Counted from the first letter of the stretch, positions 1 through 8,516 are shown. The stretch: DNA of 49,368 nucleotides from Planctomycetota bacterium (GCA_021791715.1 JAJYWB010000043.1:1-49368), one strand, 5' to 3'. Notes: generated by a model not told the origin, from the letters alone. Translations and numbers: made by a program.

Positions 1-501
1 TCGGCCGAGCGGTCCCGACCCGCAACTTTGTACATGCCTTCCCCCCCGGGAGCACGTCGTGGGGTCGCGGACCGGGGCCGCCGGGCCGACGATTCCTCAA
101 TCAAACTCCGCCCAGTCAATTCCAAAAGCAAACTCGCGTTTGAATTCTCCTTGAAAACAAAGGTCTTCTTATTGAAACCTTTTGAATAATCTCGCGTTCG
201 ATCGTCGGCCGAGCGGTCCCGACCCGCAACTTTGTACATGCCTTCCCCCCCGGGAGCACGTCGTGGGGTCGCGGACCGGGGCCGCCGGGCCGACGATTCC
301 TCAATCAAACTCAGTCCTGTCGATTCCAAAAGCAAACTCGCGTCTGAAATCTCCTTCAAACTAGAAGTCTTCTTATCCGAACATCTTGAATAATCTCGCT
401 TTCGATCGTCGGCCAAGCGGTCCCGACCCGCAACTTTGTACATGCCTTCCCCCCCGGGAGCACGTCGTGGGGTCGCGGACCGGGGCCGCCGGGCCGACGA
501 A
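1..501. repeat. Tandem 204-base repeat array with palindromic GC-rich cores
   Basis: Three cores lie exactly 204 bases apart: 1-93 (cut by the window edge), 201-297 and 405-501. Core sequences are nearly identical, while the roughly 110-base AT-richer linkers between them have diverged. Each core starts ATCGTCGGCC and ends GGCCGACGAT, so its ends are inverted repeats that can form a long stem; further inside, GCGG/CCGC and CGACCC/GGGTCG can also pair. Short reading frames across the array are by-products of the repeat. The array may continue to the left. Function unknown; a structured RNA, a REP-like element or a small non-autonomous element are all possible. Confidence 0.85.
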
Positions 502-550
502 ACGGTTTCATCGCTTCGACTCATTCCGAATCGATTCACATCCTTGCGAG

Positions 551-635
551 GGCTTGGGGAACCCGCCCCGGGCCGGAATCCACGCCTTCCCCCCCGGGAG
601 CGCTTCTCCCGACCGCGGGACGGGGTCCCCAAGCC
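551..635. repeat. Large hairpin sharing the central motif of the 204-base repeats
   Basis: Arms at 551-565 and 621-635 pair over 15 bases with one mismatch (GGCTTGGGGA with its complement), and the stem continues inward with CCCG/CGGG. The centre carries CCTTCCCCCCCGGGAGC, the same central motif as the repeat cores at 1-501, but the stem arms are different in sequence. A smaller perfect hairpin CGGGAG/CTCCCG sits at 595-611. It looks like a divergent relative of the neighbouring repeats, with stem sequence changed but pairing kept. Confidence 0.7.
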
Positions 636-641
636 GTCATA

Positions 642-918
642 ATTCCTGTAAACGCAACGATTGCTCATGATCGCCTTCCGCACCGGCACGATTCATCGCC
701 AGAACATCAAGGATTACGCCCCAATGCCCATAGGTCGCGATCTATGTCGATCGTGTCCGCAATACCGCGGATTCTCTCACGTTGAAGAACCGATCCGTGT
801 AACAATCAAGTGTTAATCGTCGGTATGTCTCATCTCCGGTTCGTTTACGCTCGATCGACCTCGACAAAAGCCGGGCACGAGAGCGTGGAACGGGAATGAG
901 AACGACGCGAGGATACGC
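642..918. other. Non-coding stretch, nothing recognised
   Basis: No credible gene, RNA gene or strong promoter was seen between the repeat region and the end of the hypothetical gene at 919. Short open frames here lack a ribosome-binding site and family resemblance. Confidence 0.5.
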
Positions 919-1275
919 TCAACAGCGTAAGGAGAACGTGGGACCTTCACTCGAAGTGAAGAGCGTGATTTCGGCGGGGAGAGTCGTGCCGTTGGGGATG
1001 AGATAAGGAGGCTTTAGAGTCGAACAATTGGCGGATTGGTCGCTTAAGATGACGGTTTTGATCGGATCGTTTTCGTCGTCGACTTCGGAAAGAAAGAAAC
1101 GACGCCCTCGAGTGTTCTTGAACTCTTTCTCTGAAGACCCACGATCAAGCTGGGCCGCACCGTGAGAGCGACCGCCACGGTCGGAGCGAACGACCGTGCT
1201 CTTCGACTCAAGGGTTACCCAACCCTTGAGAAGCAAGCACAGCCAAAAAAGGAGAAGTACCGGGGCGAGTCGCAT
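919..1275 (-). CDS. Hypothetical small secreted or membrane-anchored protein
   Basis: An open frame of about 118 codons starting from the ATG at 1275 (a TTG lies further up at 1305). The N-terminus (MRLAPVLLLFWLCLLLKGW) is a strongly hydrophobic stretch behind one arginine, as in a signal peptide or anchor. The rest is polar, with a cysteine near the C-terminus, and has no motif I recognise. The upstream bases GAGAGAAG are only a modest ribosome-binding site. It could equally be a chance frame, as a competing frame overlaps it on the other strand. Confidence 0.3.
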   Translation of the reverse strand: MRLAPVLLLFWLCLLLKGWVTLESKSTVVRSDRGGRSHGAAQLDRGSSEKEFKNTRGRRFFLSEVDDENDPIKTVILSDQSANCSTLKPPYLIPNGTTLPAEITLFTSSEGPTFSLRC

Positions 1276-1305
1276 ATCTTCTCTCAAACTCCAAACCGAA
1301 CTCAA

Positions 1306-1620
1306 TTCACTCTAATCCAAGATTGTGGTAGCGCGACGGGCATTTTGCAAGCCCCATTTTTCGGATTCGGGGGATTTTTTTTCGCCCGATCGTCCGCGAG
1401 CCAATACACGATCGATCGACCTCTCTCATAACTCGAACCGGAACCGTTCTAAAAACGACGCGCCGAGAGATCAATACCCGCCGTCGCACCCCCGCTCCGT
1501 CCGAAAGACGCGGGCTCGACAGCCGTCGATCGCGTTCCAGATCGTCAAAAACCGAGCGAAAAATCGTGGTGATCGCCTGGAATTTTATATCTAGCTAAAA
1601 CCACATAATTATTTAACTAC
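1306..1620. other. Intergenic stretch
   Basis: No gene is supported. The segment turns AT-rich near 1585-1620, just beyond the stop codon of the flavoprotein gene that follows. Open frames in it run on both strands and none resembles a known family. Confidence 0.45.
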
Positions 1621-2265
1621 TTAAGAGGGCTCGTTGAGAATTCGCCGAAGCGCCGCGGCGATCGCGTCGATCTCCGCCATTCCTCCCACCCCGATGTCGC
1701 CGCACGCCAGCATCTTCGAGACCGGAGGCGCGACGACGATCCCGGGCGCGTGTCGCGCGAAGATTTGATCGAGTTCGTCGAGCGAAAAGTCGTGCGGAGA
1801 TCGACCGTCGCCCCGATCCTCAAGGATCGTTCGGAAATGACGACGCGTCACGGGCGAATCCCACATCAAAGTGTTCATTGCAGGCGCCAGCACGACGGGA
1901 CGACTGAAATCCCACGCGCGATAAAGACACGTGAGCAAGTTATCGGCCATACCCGCGGCGAATTTGGCGAGCGTGTTGGCGTCGAGGGGAGCGACGATCA
2001 ACGCGTCGGCCCATTTACGTAACTCTATATGTAAGATCGGAGAATCGCGTTCGTAGCGCGATCCCGTCCATTCGTCGCGATCGCGATAAACCGGAACCCC
2101 CGGCGCCGGACCGATCGACCGCAACGCCTCGACATCGAAAAAATGAAGCGAAGGTTCGGTCGCGGTCACGCGAACTTCATGCCCTAACGATACGAACTCG
2201 GCGGCAAGAACCGGCGCGCGCACCGCGGCGACCGACCCCGTCAGCCCTAAAATCAATCGCGCCAT
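1621..2265 (-). CDS. coaC: Phosphopantothenoylcysteine decarboxylase (CoaC-only flavoprotein)
   Basis: Decarboxylates 4'-phosphopantothenoylcysteine to 4'-phosphopantetheine in coenzyme A synthesis, using FMN, in the cytoplasm. The 214 residues show the HFCD flavoprotein fold: N-terminal LGLTGSVAAVRAP, the LHIELRKWADALIVAPLDANTLAK segment region containing the catalytic histidine, the PAMNTLMW substrate-clamp motif and ACGDIGVGGMAEI carrying the active cysteine. Only the CoaC half is present; the CoaB synthetase half that makes the usual fused protein about 400 residues long is missing and is not elsewhere in this window. Start is the ATG at 2265. A gene for an 81-residue protein lies 79 bases upstream on the same strand, so the two may be cotranscribed. 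Confidence 0.88.
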   Translation of the reverse strand: MARLILGLTGSVAAVRAPVLAAEFVSLGHEVRVTATEPSLHFFDVEALRSIGPAPGVPVYRDRDEWTGSRYERDSPILHIELRKWADALIVAPLDANTLAKFAAGMADNLLTCLYRAWDFSRPVVLAPAMNTLMWDSPVTRRHFRTILEDRGDGRSPHDFSLDELDQIFARHAPGIVVAPPVSKMLACGDIGVGGMAEIDAIAAALRRILNEPS

Positions 2266-2344
2266 GATCGCGAGTTACCGAAACGGCGACCGCCGTGAAG
2301 CGATCGCCGACTTGAAAATGTAAAGGAAGAACGTGGTGGTCGCG

Positions 2345-2590
2345 TCAACGGCATTCGACCGTCAGCGGCTCGAGCGCTTTGTTGACGACTCCGGTCAATC
2401 CGTTCCAAAGCCTTTTCTTCAACGCCACACGCTCACGCCGCGTCAGCAGCAAGCGTTGATCGGCGCGGTCGATTAAAACCGCCACGATCGCGCGCAAATC
2501 GGATTGAATCAAACCTGATAAATCGTCAAATTCAGGCGGCAATTCGAGAGACTCGAAACGTGCGTCGCTTTGACGAGCGGGATTGGACAT
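2345..2590 (-). CDS. Hypothetical small protein upstream of coaC
   Basis: An 81-residue, charged, probably helical protein with no signal peptide or membrane segment. It is supported as a gene by an excellent ribosome-binding site, AAGGAGGG six bases before its ATG, and by its position upstream of coaC in the same direction. In many bacteria this place is taken by rpoZ, the RNA polymerase omega subunit, but I cannot see omega motifs here, so that identity is only a positional idea. Its C-terminal part (LTRRERVALKKRLWNGL) is basic. Confidence 0.6.
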   Translation of the reverse strand: MSNPARQSDARFESLELPPEFDDLSGLIQSDLRAIVAVLIDRADQRLLLTRRERVALKKRLWNGLTGVVNKALEPLTVECR

Positions 2591-3498
2591 GAAAACCCTC
2601 CTTGGCTGAGGTTGAAGCGGATTCGCTCGACTCCGTTCCGTCGAGATTCTGAAATAACCCGCCCAAAGACCTCAGTCAAGCATCTGGTGCTCTCTCTTTA
2701 TTCTACGCCGCCCGTGAACCATAACCAATTGAAAAATGCGCCGATTTGCATTCTCCCCGATTTGGTACGCGATCCGACCCCTCGCGCGCTCGGTAATCAC
2801 CGAGCGCGCCGAGGGACCGGACTTCCCAGGGTGGCTCGCAAAATCGCGAAACCGCGAATGGATCGCTAACTTCACACAAAGAATCAATCGCCGTATCGCT
2901 TCTCGGCTCCGTTCTCACGATCCAATCCACGCCGAAACGATCGGCCGATCGTATGCTTGGATGTTCATCAAAAGAGTAATCTCGCCGCTCGCTCCGCCGG
3001 GGGAAGCGGACCGACCGATCTCCTCCACCGTCCGGATCGATCGCCGCATTCCCCATCGTTCCACAGCTCGGTTCGCTTCAATGATCAAAGCAAACCGTTT
3101 CATCCTTCTAAACGACGAATCGCACGAAACCGAGACAAAAAAACAAGATCCGCGATTCGACGACTTCGGAACTCCTATTTTAACCGCAAAATCATACCTT
3201 CTCTGTTCTCGCTCTGGTTGGTAACCAGAATCGCATGCTCGTTCACGCCTAAGCACGCATCACGTCAGTCATTCAACCCTATTACGCCGAGAAATGCAAG
3301 ACCGTGACAACTAAAATTCGGAGTCGACCCGCTCCACGCTTCTAAATCAACCCGATCGCCCGAAAGTTCCCCAAGAAAAAAAGGGCGAAGGCCGCTTAAA
3401 AGCACTCCCCGGGTGCTCTTGACCGGCGAATCGCAAACCTCACGTTGACCGACGCGCCCCGGCTCGTGAAGAATACGATCGGCAAAAAGGAGGCTCGA
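2591..3498. other. Long intergenic region between divergent genes, with a strong hairpin
   Basis: About 900 bases between the 81-residue gene (minus) and ispD (plus). Overlapping open frames exist on both strands, but none has a credible start or a recognisable family. The main structure is a perfect 11-base stem with loop AATC at 2784-2809, which extends through a one-base bulge by CCCTC/GAGGG to 2779-2815. No T-tract follows on either strand. Confidence 0.5.
2779..2815. repeat. 16-base-pair inverted repeat (hairpin)
   Basis: GCGCGCTCGGT (2784-2794), loop AATC, then ACCGAGCGCGC (2799-2809) pair perfectly; CCCTC and GAGGG extend the stem past a single bulged C. It lies in a non-coding region with no T-run, so a classical terminator is not well supported. 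It could be a regulatory site or an end of a decayed element. Confidence 0.7.
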
Positions 3499-4245
3499 AT
3501 GGCTCGTTTCGCCTTGATTTTACCCGCCGCTGGGCGGTCGACTCGATTCGACGGTAAAACCAAAAAAGTTTTCACCGAACTCGAAGGACGCGCAGTCTGG
3601 CTGCGATCGGCCGAACCGTTCGTCAACCGCGACGACGTTCACCAGATCATCGTCGCGATCAACCCCGACGACCGCGAGTTATTCGAGCGCCGCTTCCGTC
3701 ACAACGTCGCCTTTTTGAATATTCAAGTCGTCGAAGGAGGCGAGGAACGAGCCGACACGGTCGCCAAGGCGCTCGCCGCGGTCGACCCCACATGCGATTA
3801 TGTCGCGATCCACGACGCGGCTCGCCCCTGCGTCGCGACCGAATGGATCGACGCGGTCTTCGCGGCCGCGGTCGAGCACGGCGCCGCGTTGCTCGCGATT
3901 CCCGTCGCCGACACGCTCAAACGAGCCGACGCCGCGGGATCGTTCGCTGTTGAAACCGTCGCTCGCTCGGGGCTCTACCAGGCTCAAACGCCCCAGGTTT
4001 TCCGTCGCGACCTGCTCGTCGAGGCTTACGCGAACCGAAGTTCGCTCGCCGAAAGCGCCACCGACGACGCTCGGCTCGTCGAGGCGTTCGGGGGGCGTTG
4101 TCGACTCGTTCCGGGATCTCCCCTGAACATCAAGATTACAACACAGCTCGATCTCAAACTCGCCGCGGCGATCCTCAATCTTCTCCCCAGTTCGAAGCCG
4201 GAACCCCCCGCGGGTCCGTTCGCCGACGAACGCGCCGGGTGGTGA
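3499..4245 (+). CDS. ispD: 2-C-methyl-D-erythritol 4-phosphate cytidylyltransferase
   Basis: Transfers CMP from CTP to methylerythritol 4-phosphate, the third step of the non-mevalonate isoprenoid pathway, in the cytoplasm. The 248-residue protein starts with the nucleotidyltransferase loop LPAAGRSTRFDGKTKKVF (AAG and the conserved lysine bind CTP), carries the family signature HDAARPCV, and later AQTPQVF and the C-terminal NIKITTQLDL segment. The length is normal for the family. The ATG at 3499 was chosen over a TTG at 3445 because AAGGAGG sits directly upstream and the family motif begins a few residues in. It stands alone; the usual partner ispF is not adjacent. Confidence 0.95.
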   Translation: MARFALILPAAGRSTRFDGKTKKVFTELEGRAVWLRSAEPFVNRDDVHQIIVAINPDDRELFERRFRHNVAFLNIQVVEGGEERADTVAKALAAVDPTCDYVAIHDAARPCVATEWIDAVFAAAVEHGAALLAIPVADTLKRADAAGSFAVETVARSGLYQAQTPQVFRRDLLVEAYANRSSLAESATDDARLVEAFGGRCRLVPGSPLNIKITTQLDLKLAAAILNLLPSSKPEPPAGPFADERAGW

Positions 4246-5003
4246 ATCGATCAATAGACATAATTAAATTTGCGATTCCAAACGACGACCTTCAAGCTCC
4301 CGACGCTCCGACGAAACCCATCCGTCGACGACTCGGAACATCTTTCGGATACAATCATAGATCGTGATCGACTCCATAAATATCATACATATATTTTATA
4401 GTTATTACAAATGATTTCATGGAACATCGGCGTCCGAGGTATCCCTCGCCTCGAATCGATCAAACCCTTCGGCTTCGCCCGATCCTCTTCGATCGTGATC
4501 GTGATCATGAACGTTTCAGGCATTTCGGGGTCTCCTTCACAGCCGTTCAAAACACAATGATCGATTTAATAAAAAAACGACTCGCCGACGCCTCATCGGT
4601 CTCTGTTCTCAGCGACGACTATAGCGATTGATAAACTCTCAGACGCGTTCCCCCCCCCAATGGTTTCGGTTTCGTAACGCATAGCGAGCGGCCGGCGATA
4701 CATCGAGCGTTTGAAAAAATCGGCGTGCGGAATCACCTCGTCGCGGGGACCAGTATTGTTGATACGAGCCGAATCCAATAAACTGATTTAAGATCGGGCG
4801 GGGGAATCCGAGACGATGGATACAATCCGATCGCGGTCCATACCGCCGATTCCGACGGGCTCAGAAGGCGTTGCGATCAATGTGTTTCATTATAAGAATT
4901 ATATACAATGTATCAAATCGGCACGTAAAATCGAGGGCCTTGAAACTTCGCTTGCCGATGAACCATTATTTTAACTTTATTCTGATCGAATCGGAGGCGA
5001 ACG
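4246..5003. other. Intergenic region with AT-rich patches
   Basis: About 760 bases with no supported gene. An AT-rich patch lies near 4370-4410. Just before the antitoxin gene, TTGAAA (4940-4945) and CATTAT (4964-4969) are 18 bases apart and might form a weak promoter for the toxin-antitoxin pair. Confidence 0.4.
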
Positions 5004-5312
5004 ATGATCAAGGTAATACATGGGGTGGTTCACGGAAAAACCATCGAGGTCGACGAAGATCTCGGACTAATGGACGGTCAAACCGTGGATCTGATCGTGA
5101 CGGTAACCGCTTCACCCGGTCCTTGTGCCGAGGAAATCGGTTCGCGCGAATCACCCAAAAAGCTACCGGGACCACCACCGGGATGGCAGCCTGGTTCAAG
5201 GCGAACGGCCGCGGGGATGTTGGCGGATTCGTGGACCGAGGAGGATGATCGCATTCTGGAAGAGATCTATCGGGACCGCAAGCGAGAAACTCGGCGCGAG
5301 GTCCCGGAATGA
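5004..5312 (+). CDS. Putative antitoxin (VapB-like partner of PIN toxin)
   Basis: A 102-residue protein whose N-terminal part (about residues 1-35, MIKVIHGVVHGKTIEVDEDL then a GQTVDLIVTV strand) has the short beta-rich look of small DNA-binding antitoxins of the AbrB/DUF104 kind. A proline-rich linker leads to an acidic and basic helical tail (TEEDDRILEEIYRDRKRE) that would suit toxin binding. GGAGG lies upstream of the ATG. Its stop overlaps the start of the PIN-domain toxin gene by four bases (ATGA), the usual coupling in type II modules. The exact antitoxin family is inferred mostly from context. Confidence 0.75.
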   Translation: MIKVIHGVVHGKTIEVDEDLGLMDGQTVDLIVTVTASPGPCAEEIGSRESPKKLPGPPPGWQPGSRRTAAGMLADSWTEEDDRILEEIYRDRKRETRREVPE

Positions 5313-5710
5313 GCTTTCTCCTGGACACCAATATCCTTTCCGTTCACCTGCGCCTACCGTCGGGCTTGGCGCACCGCTTCTTCCAGTATTCCGGCCGCTT
5401 GTCAACAACGAGCGTCGTCTTGGGCGAATTGTTCGTTTGGGCTTACAACCGACCTGATCCGTCAATTGTCCTGAAGGCTATTGATGAATTGCTATTGCAG
5501 GAAGTGAGCGTTCTGGACTTCGACCGGGATTGTGCAAACGTGTTTGGCCGAATCCGAATTGAACTCAGGCGAAGGGGCATTGACGTTCCGTCGGTCGATC
5601 TGATGATCGCCTCCGCGGCGCTCGTTTATGATCTTACACTCGTAACGCACAATACGGCGGATTTCCGGAACATCCCCGGTCTCAGGTTGGAGGATTGGCT
5701 CACGCCCTGA
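5309..5710 (+). CDS. vapC: PIN-domain ribonuclease toxin (VapC family)
   Basis: A 133-residue PIN-domain protein. The metal-binding acidic residues are visible: D6 in LLDTNIL, E40 in VLGELFVW, D97 in SVDLMIASAAL, and the terminal N115/D118 in THNTADF. VapC proteins cleave RNA, often the initiator tRNA, in the cytoplasm and are held inactive by the cognate antitoxin encoded just before. The four-base overlap with the upstream gene and the isolated position between long intergenic regions fit a mobile, self-contained toxin-antitoxin module. All catalytic positions appear intact, so the toxin is probably functional. Confidence 0.9.
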   Translation: MSFLLDTNILSVHLRLPSGLAHRFFQYSGRLSTTSVVLGELFVWAYNRPDPSIVLKAIDELLLQEVSVLDFDRDCANVFGRIRIELRRRGIDVPSVDLMIASAALVYDLTLVTHNTADFRNIPGLRLEDWLTP

Positions 5711-6400
5711 ATCCAACAGGAACGTATCACCAGATTCTTGTGTGATTGAACGGATTAAACTCTCTCAATATCGATATCACGCTCATTTTCGCGTTTCCTC
5801 CGCGGAGATTTCAGACTCGTGAAAACGTCTTCACGACGCTTTTTCGCCCCGTCGAACTCGAACTTCGAACGATTTATTAGAACTTCCGCGGCGATTCGAC
5901 CGGGAAGATCATCATGGTACACCGAAATTGATCATGATTCGAGCCCGAATCCTTCGCTAACCTCAACCATCCCCAAGATCGATCGCCTCGGCTCCGTTCT
6001 CCGAGAAACGCGACCGGTTTTCGTAAGATACCCCAAAATTATCTATACATATATCGATCCGCGAGCGTCGCGCAAACGTTCTGTTATATATAATGTATAA
6101 TTATATCATGTTGACTTTAGATCTCGCATTAAATCTGATCGCATTCGTGAATGTATCGATTTCCGACGATCAATGATCGACGAATCTCACGAGCTTGATC
6201 GTCGCGGTCGGTTTCAAAGCCGGGGCCCGGCGAACGAGCCTCGATCGTCACTCGATGAATGAACGGCCTGGTTTCACGCGATCGATCGAAACGAAACCTT
6301 AGCTCGGTTTGCATTCGAAGCCGCGGTCCTTTAGAATGGAAATATAACCGAGCTCACTCAATAACGACCTTTCGCGTTACGTATCGATACGAGGCGTATC
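5711..6400. other. Intergenic region
   Basis: About 690 bases without a supported gene. An AT-rich stretch with repeated TATA-like words occurs near 6040-6110. Open frames here are short and unsupported. Confidence 0.45.
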
Positions 6401-6676
6401 ATGAACCGACCGAGAGACGCCGCCGAGATTCTGAACCGCGATTTTCTTGATACCCGTTCGCGGATTCTTGATTTGGCCGCGGCGCTCGATCGCCTCGACG
6501 AGGCTTCGACTCGCGGGTCGGATTCGCCCGATCGAAGACGCGACCAACTGCGCCGGGCGATCGAGGCGCTTTTGGAACCGGGTCCTGGGCGAGCCGAGAC
6601 GATCCAGCGGATCTTCTCGCTCGAATACGACCCCAATTGGAGAGAAAAACTCGCCCCCGCTCCGCGCTCGCGTTGA
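6401..6676 (+). CDS. Small helical protein upstream of TatD-family hydrolase (possible EboA-like)
   Basis: A 91-residue charged protein, supported by GAGG six bases before its ATG and by position 100 bases upstream of the hydrolase gene on the same strand. It is predicted helical (DTRSRILDLAAALDRLDEA) and ends with a conserved-looking patch IFSLEYDPNWREKLAP. The neighbouring TatD-like hydrolase and TIM-barrel protein resemble parts of the ebo locus, so this could correspond to a short EboA-like protein, but no catalytic motif is visible and the link is inference from context. Confidence 0.65.
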   Translation: MNRPRDAAEILNRDFLDTRSRILDLAAALDRLDEASTRGSDSPDRRRDQLRRAIEALLEPGPGRAETIQRIFSLEYDPNWREKLAPAPRSR

Positions 6677-6776
6677 TCGTTCGCGCGTCGATCGTCGTCT
6701 TATTCGTGTTCGCTCAGGCGCGATCGAATCGCTTGGAGTTCGCATCGCACACCCTCCGAATCAGGAGTCGGTACCC

Positions 6777-7613
6777 GTGACGTGTTATATTGATCCTCAT
6801 ATTCATATGGTTTCACGCACGACCGACGATTACAAGCGGATGGCGCTCGCGGGGTGCGTTCTCGTCAGCGAGCCCGCGTTTTGGGCGGGGTTCGATCGCT
6901 CGGGACCCGAGGGTTTTCGCGATTATTTCCGCCAGCTCACCGAATACGAGCGCGGTCGAGCGCTCGCTTACGGAATCGAGCATCGATCTTGGCTTTGCAT
7001 CAACGCCAAAGAGGCCGAGAATGTTTCATTGGCGCGAGATGTGATCGCGCTCATTCCCGAGTTCCTCGATCGTCGCGGCGTTCTCGGTATCGGCGAGATC
7101 GGCCTGAACAAAAACACCAAAAACGAGGCGACGGTTTTCCTCGAGCATCTCGAGCTCGCCGCCAAAACGGGGGAATTGATCCTCGTTCACACCCCTCATC
7201 TCGCCGACAAATACCAGGGAACGCGAATGATCCTCGACATGCTCAAAGACGATCGTCGGATCGCGGCCGAACGCGTTTGCATCGATCATGTCGAGGAGCA
7301 CACGATCCGCCCGGCGCTCGAAGCGGGCCACTGGGTGGGAATGACGCTTTATCCGATCACCAAATGCACGCCGGCGCGAGCCGCCGATATGATTGAACGT
7401 TACGGAACCGACCGCGTCCTCGTCAATTCGGCGGGCGATTGGGGGCATAGCGACCCGCTCGCCGTCCCCGAATTCATCTTCGAGATGAAACGGCGCGGCC
7501 ACGACGAAACCACGATCCGAAAAATCGTCTACGACAACCCGCTTACGTTCTTCCGCCAAAGCCGGAGATTCTCGTACGATCCCGCGGCGTCCGTCGACGA
7601 AAAAACCAGGTGA
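6777..7613 (+). CDS. TatD-family metal-dependent hydrolase (EboB-like)
   Basis: A 278-residue amidohydrolase-superfamily TIM barrel. The GTG at 6777 is chosen because AGGAG lies nine bases upstream and because the metal-binding H-x-H motif (YIDPHIH) falls within the first residues; a much longer open frame from 6447 overlaps the preceding gene and is rejected. Other metal-site positions are seen: GIGEIGL (glutamate), LVHTPH (histidine), CIDHVEEH (histidine) and NSAGDWG (aspartate). TatD proteins are metal-dependent nucleases or hydrolases; this branch is found beside EboA and TIM-barrel isomerase genes in ebo-type loci thought to handle a lipid-like or prenylated product. The substrate is unknown. 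Confidence 0.85.
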   Translation: MTCYIDPHIHMVSRTTDDYKRMALAGCVLVSEPAFWAGFDRSGPEGFRDYFRQLTEYERGRALAYGIEHRSWLCINAKEAENVSLARDVIALIPEFLDRRGVLGIGEIGLNKNTKNEATVFLEHLELAAKTGELILVHTPHLADKYQGTRMILDMLKDDRRIAAERVCIDHVEEHTIRPALEAGHWVGMTLYPITKCTPARAADMIERYGTDRVLVNSAGDWGHSDPLAVPEFIFEMKRRGHDETTIRKIVYDNPLTFFRQSRRFSYDPAASVDEKTR

Positions 7614-7624
7614 ATCGGCGAACC

Positions 7625-7660
7625 AAGACGCGACGCGGGATCATTACGTCTTCATTTTTT
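7625..7660 (+). terminator. Possible terminator after the TatD-family gene
   Basis: AAGACG (7625-7630) and CGTCTT (7647-7652) can pair, followed by six T at 7655-7660. The 16-base loop is long and the stem short, so this is a weak candidate. It lies between two converging genes. Confidence 0.3.
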
Positions 7661-7679
7661 CAATGACACGCGGCTTGTT

Positions 7680-8516
7680 TCAAGTTAAATACGGCAGCAA
7701 ATAAGCCGCCGATCGTTGCACGGCGTCGACGGCGATGTGGCTATGCCGGCTGAGTTCGACGTTGAGCCCTCCCGCGTAGCCGATCTCGCGGAGAGCGCGG
7801 AGGATCGGCGCGAAGTCCATCGTACCGTCGCCGAACATCAAATGATCATGCACGCCTCGTCTCATATCTTCGATATGAACGTTGACGATTCGAGGGCCGA
7901 AGCGGGTGACGATATCGGCCTCGGCGTCGATCTCGACACAATGCAGATGGCCGAGATCGAGCGTGAGTTGGAAGAGGGGATGGCGAATCCGTTCGTCGAG
8001 TTTGACGAACCGCGCCATCGTATCGATGAACATCCCCGGCTCGGGCTCGAAGCCGATGACGACGTCTCGGCTTTCGGCGTGTTCGAGCACGACCTTAAGC
8101 CCTTCGACGAGCCGGTCGAGCGCCTGCTCCTCGGTGATCGTATCGGTGAGCGCGCCCGACCAAAGCGACACGGCGTCGGCTTGAAGTTCGTCGGCGATAT
8201 CGATCGCGCGGCGGAGGAATTCAATCCTCACCCCTCTGCGATCGGGATCGGCCTCCATGAGCGTGGGGTCGTGTTTGCGTCTCGGATTTAGGAGATAACG
8301 TCCCCCCGTTTCGATCACCCGCGAAAGCCCCGCGTGATCGAGAGCGAGCGAAACATCGTGGATTTGCCTGCGAAACGCCCCTGGATCGTCGAACGGGTCG
8401 AGCACTCCGGGGTCGATCGTAAGCGCGACGCTTTCATAGCCCTCGTCGGCCAATAGCGCGATCGCGTCGAGGACCCGGTGGTGAGCCAAACCGTTCGTAT
8501 TGTAACCCAATCGCAT
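7680..8516 (-). CDS. Sugar phosphate isomerase/epimerase-like TIM barrel protein
   Basis: A 278-residue xylose-isomerase-like TIM barrel. Typical metal ligands of the family are present: glutamate in IGFEPEPGMF, aspartate and histidine in LTLDLGHLHC, histidine in NVHIEDM and a C-terminal glutamate in NVELSRHSH. The ATG at 8516 is preferred since GAGG lies eight bases upstream and the protein then begins MRLGYNTNG as in related proteins; a GTG at 8543 has no ribosome-binding site. It converges on the TatD-like hydrolase. The pair matches partners seen in ebo-type clusters, so it may act on the same unknown metabolite rather than on a free sugar. Confidence 0.85.
   Translation of the reverse strand: MRLGYNTNGLAHHRVLDAIALLADEGYESVALTIDPGVLDPFDDPGAFRRQIHDVSLALDHAGLSRVIETGGRYLLNPRRKHDPTLMEADPDRRGVRIEFLRRAIDIADELQADAVSLWSGALTDTITEEQALDRLVEGLKVVLEHAESRDVVIGFEPEPGMFIDTMARFVKLDERIRHPLFQLTLDLGHLHCVEIDAEADIVTRFGPRIVNVHIEDMRRGVHDHLMFGDGTMDFAPILRALREIGYAGGLNVELSRHSHIAVDAVQRSAAYLLPYLT

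Noticed and set aside
1..501. CRISPR array
   Set aside because: The repeat unit is 204 bases with related, not unique, linkers, and the conserved core is about 95 bases.
182..670. Two short plus-strand open frames beginning MNNLAFDRRPSG
   Set aside because: They are translations of the 204-base repeat and share its period; no ribosome-binding site or protein family.
2703..3256. Overlapping open frames of 113-162 codons on both strands
   Set aside because: No start signals, no recognised family, they overlap each other and contain the hairpin sequence.
6447..6776. Upstream extension of the TatD-family gene
   Set aside because: It overlaps the 91-residue gene out of frame, and the good ribosome-binding site and family N-terminus are at 6777.
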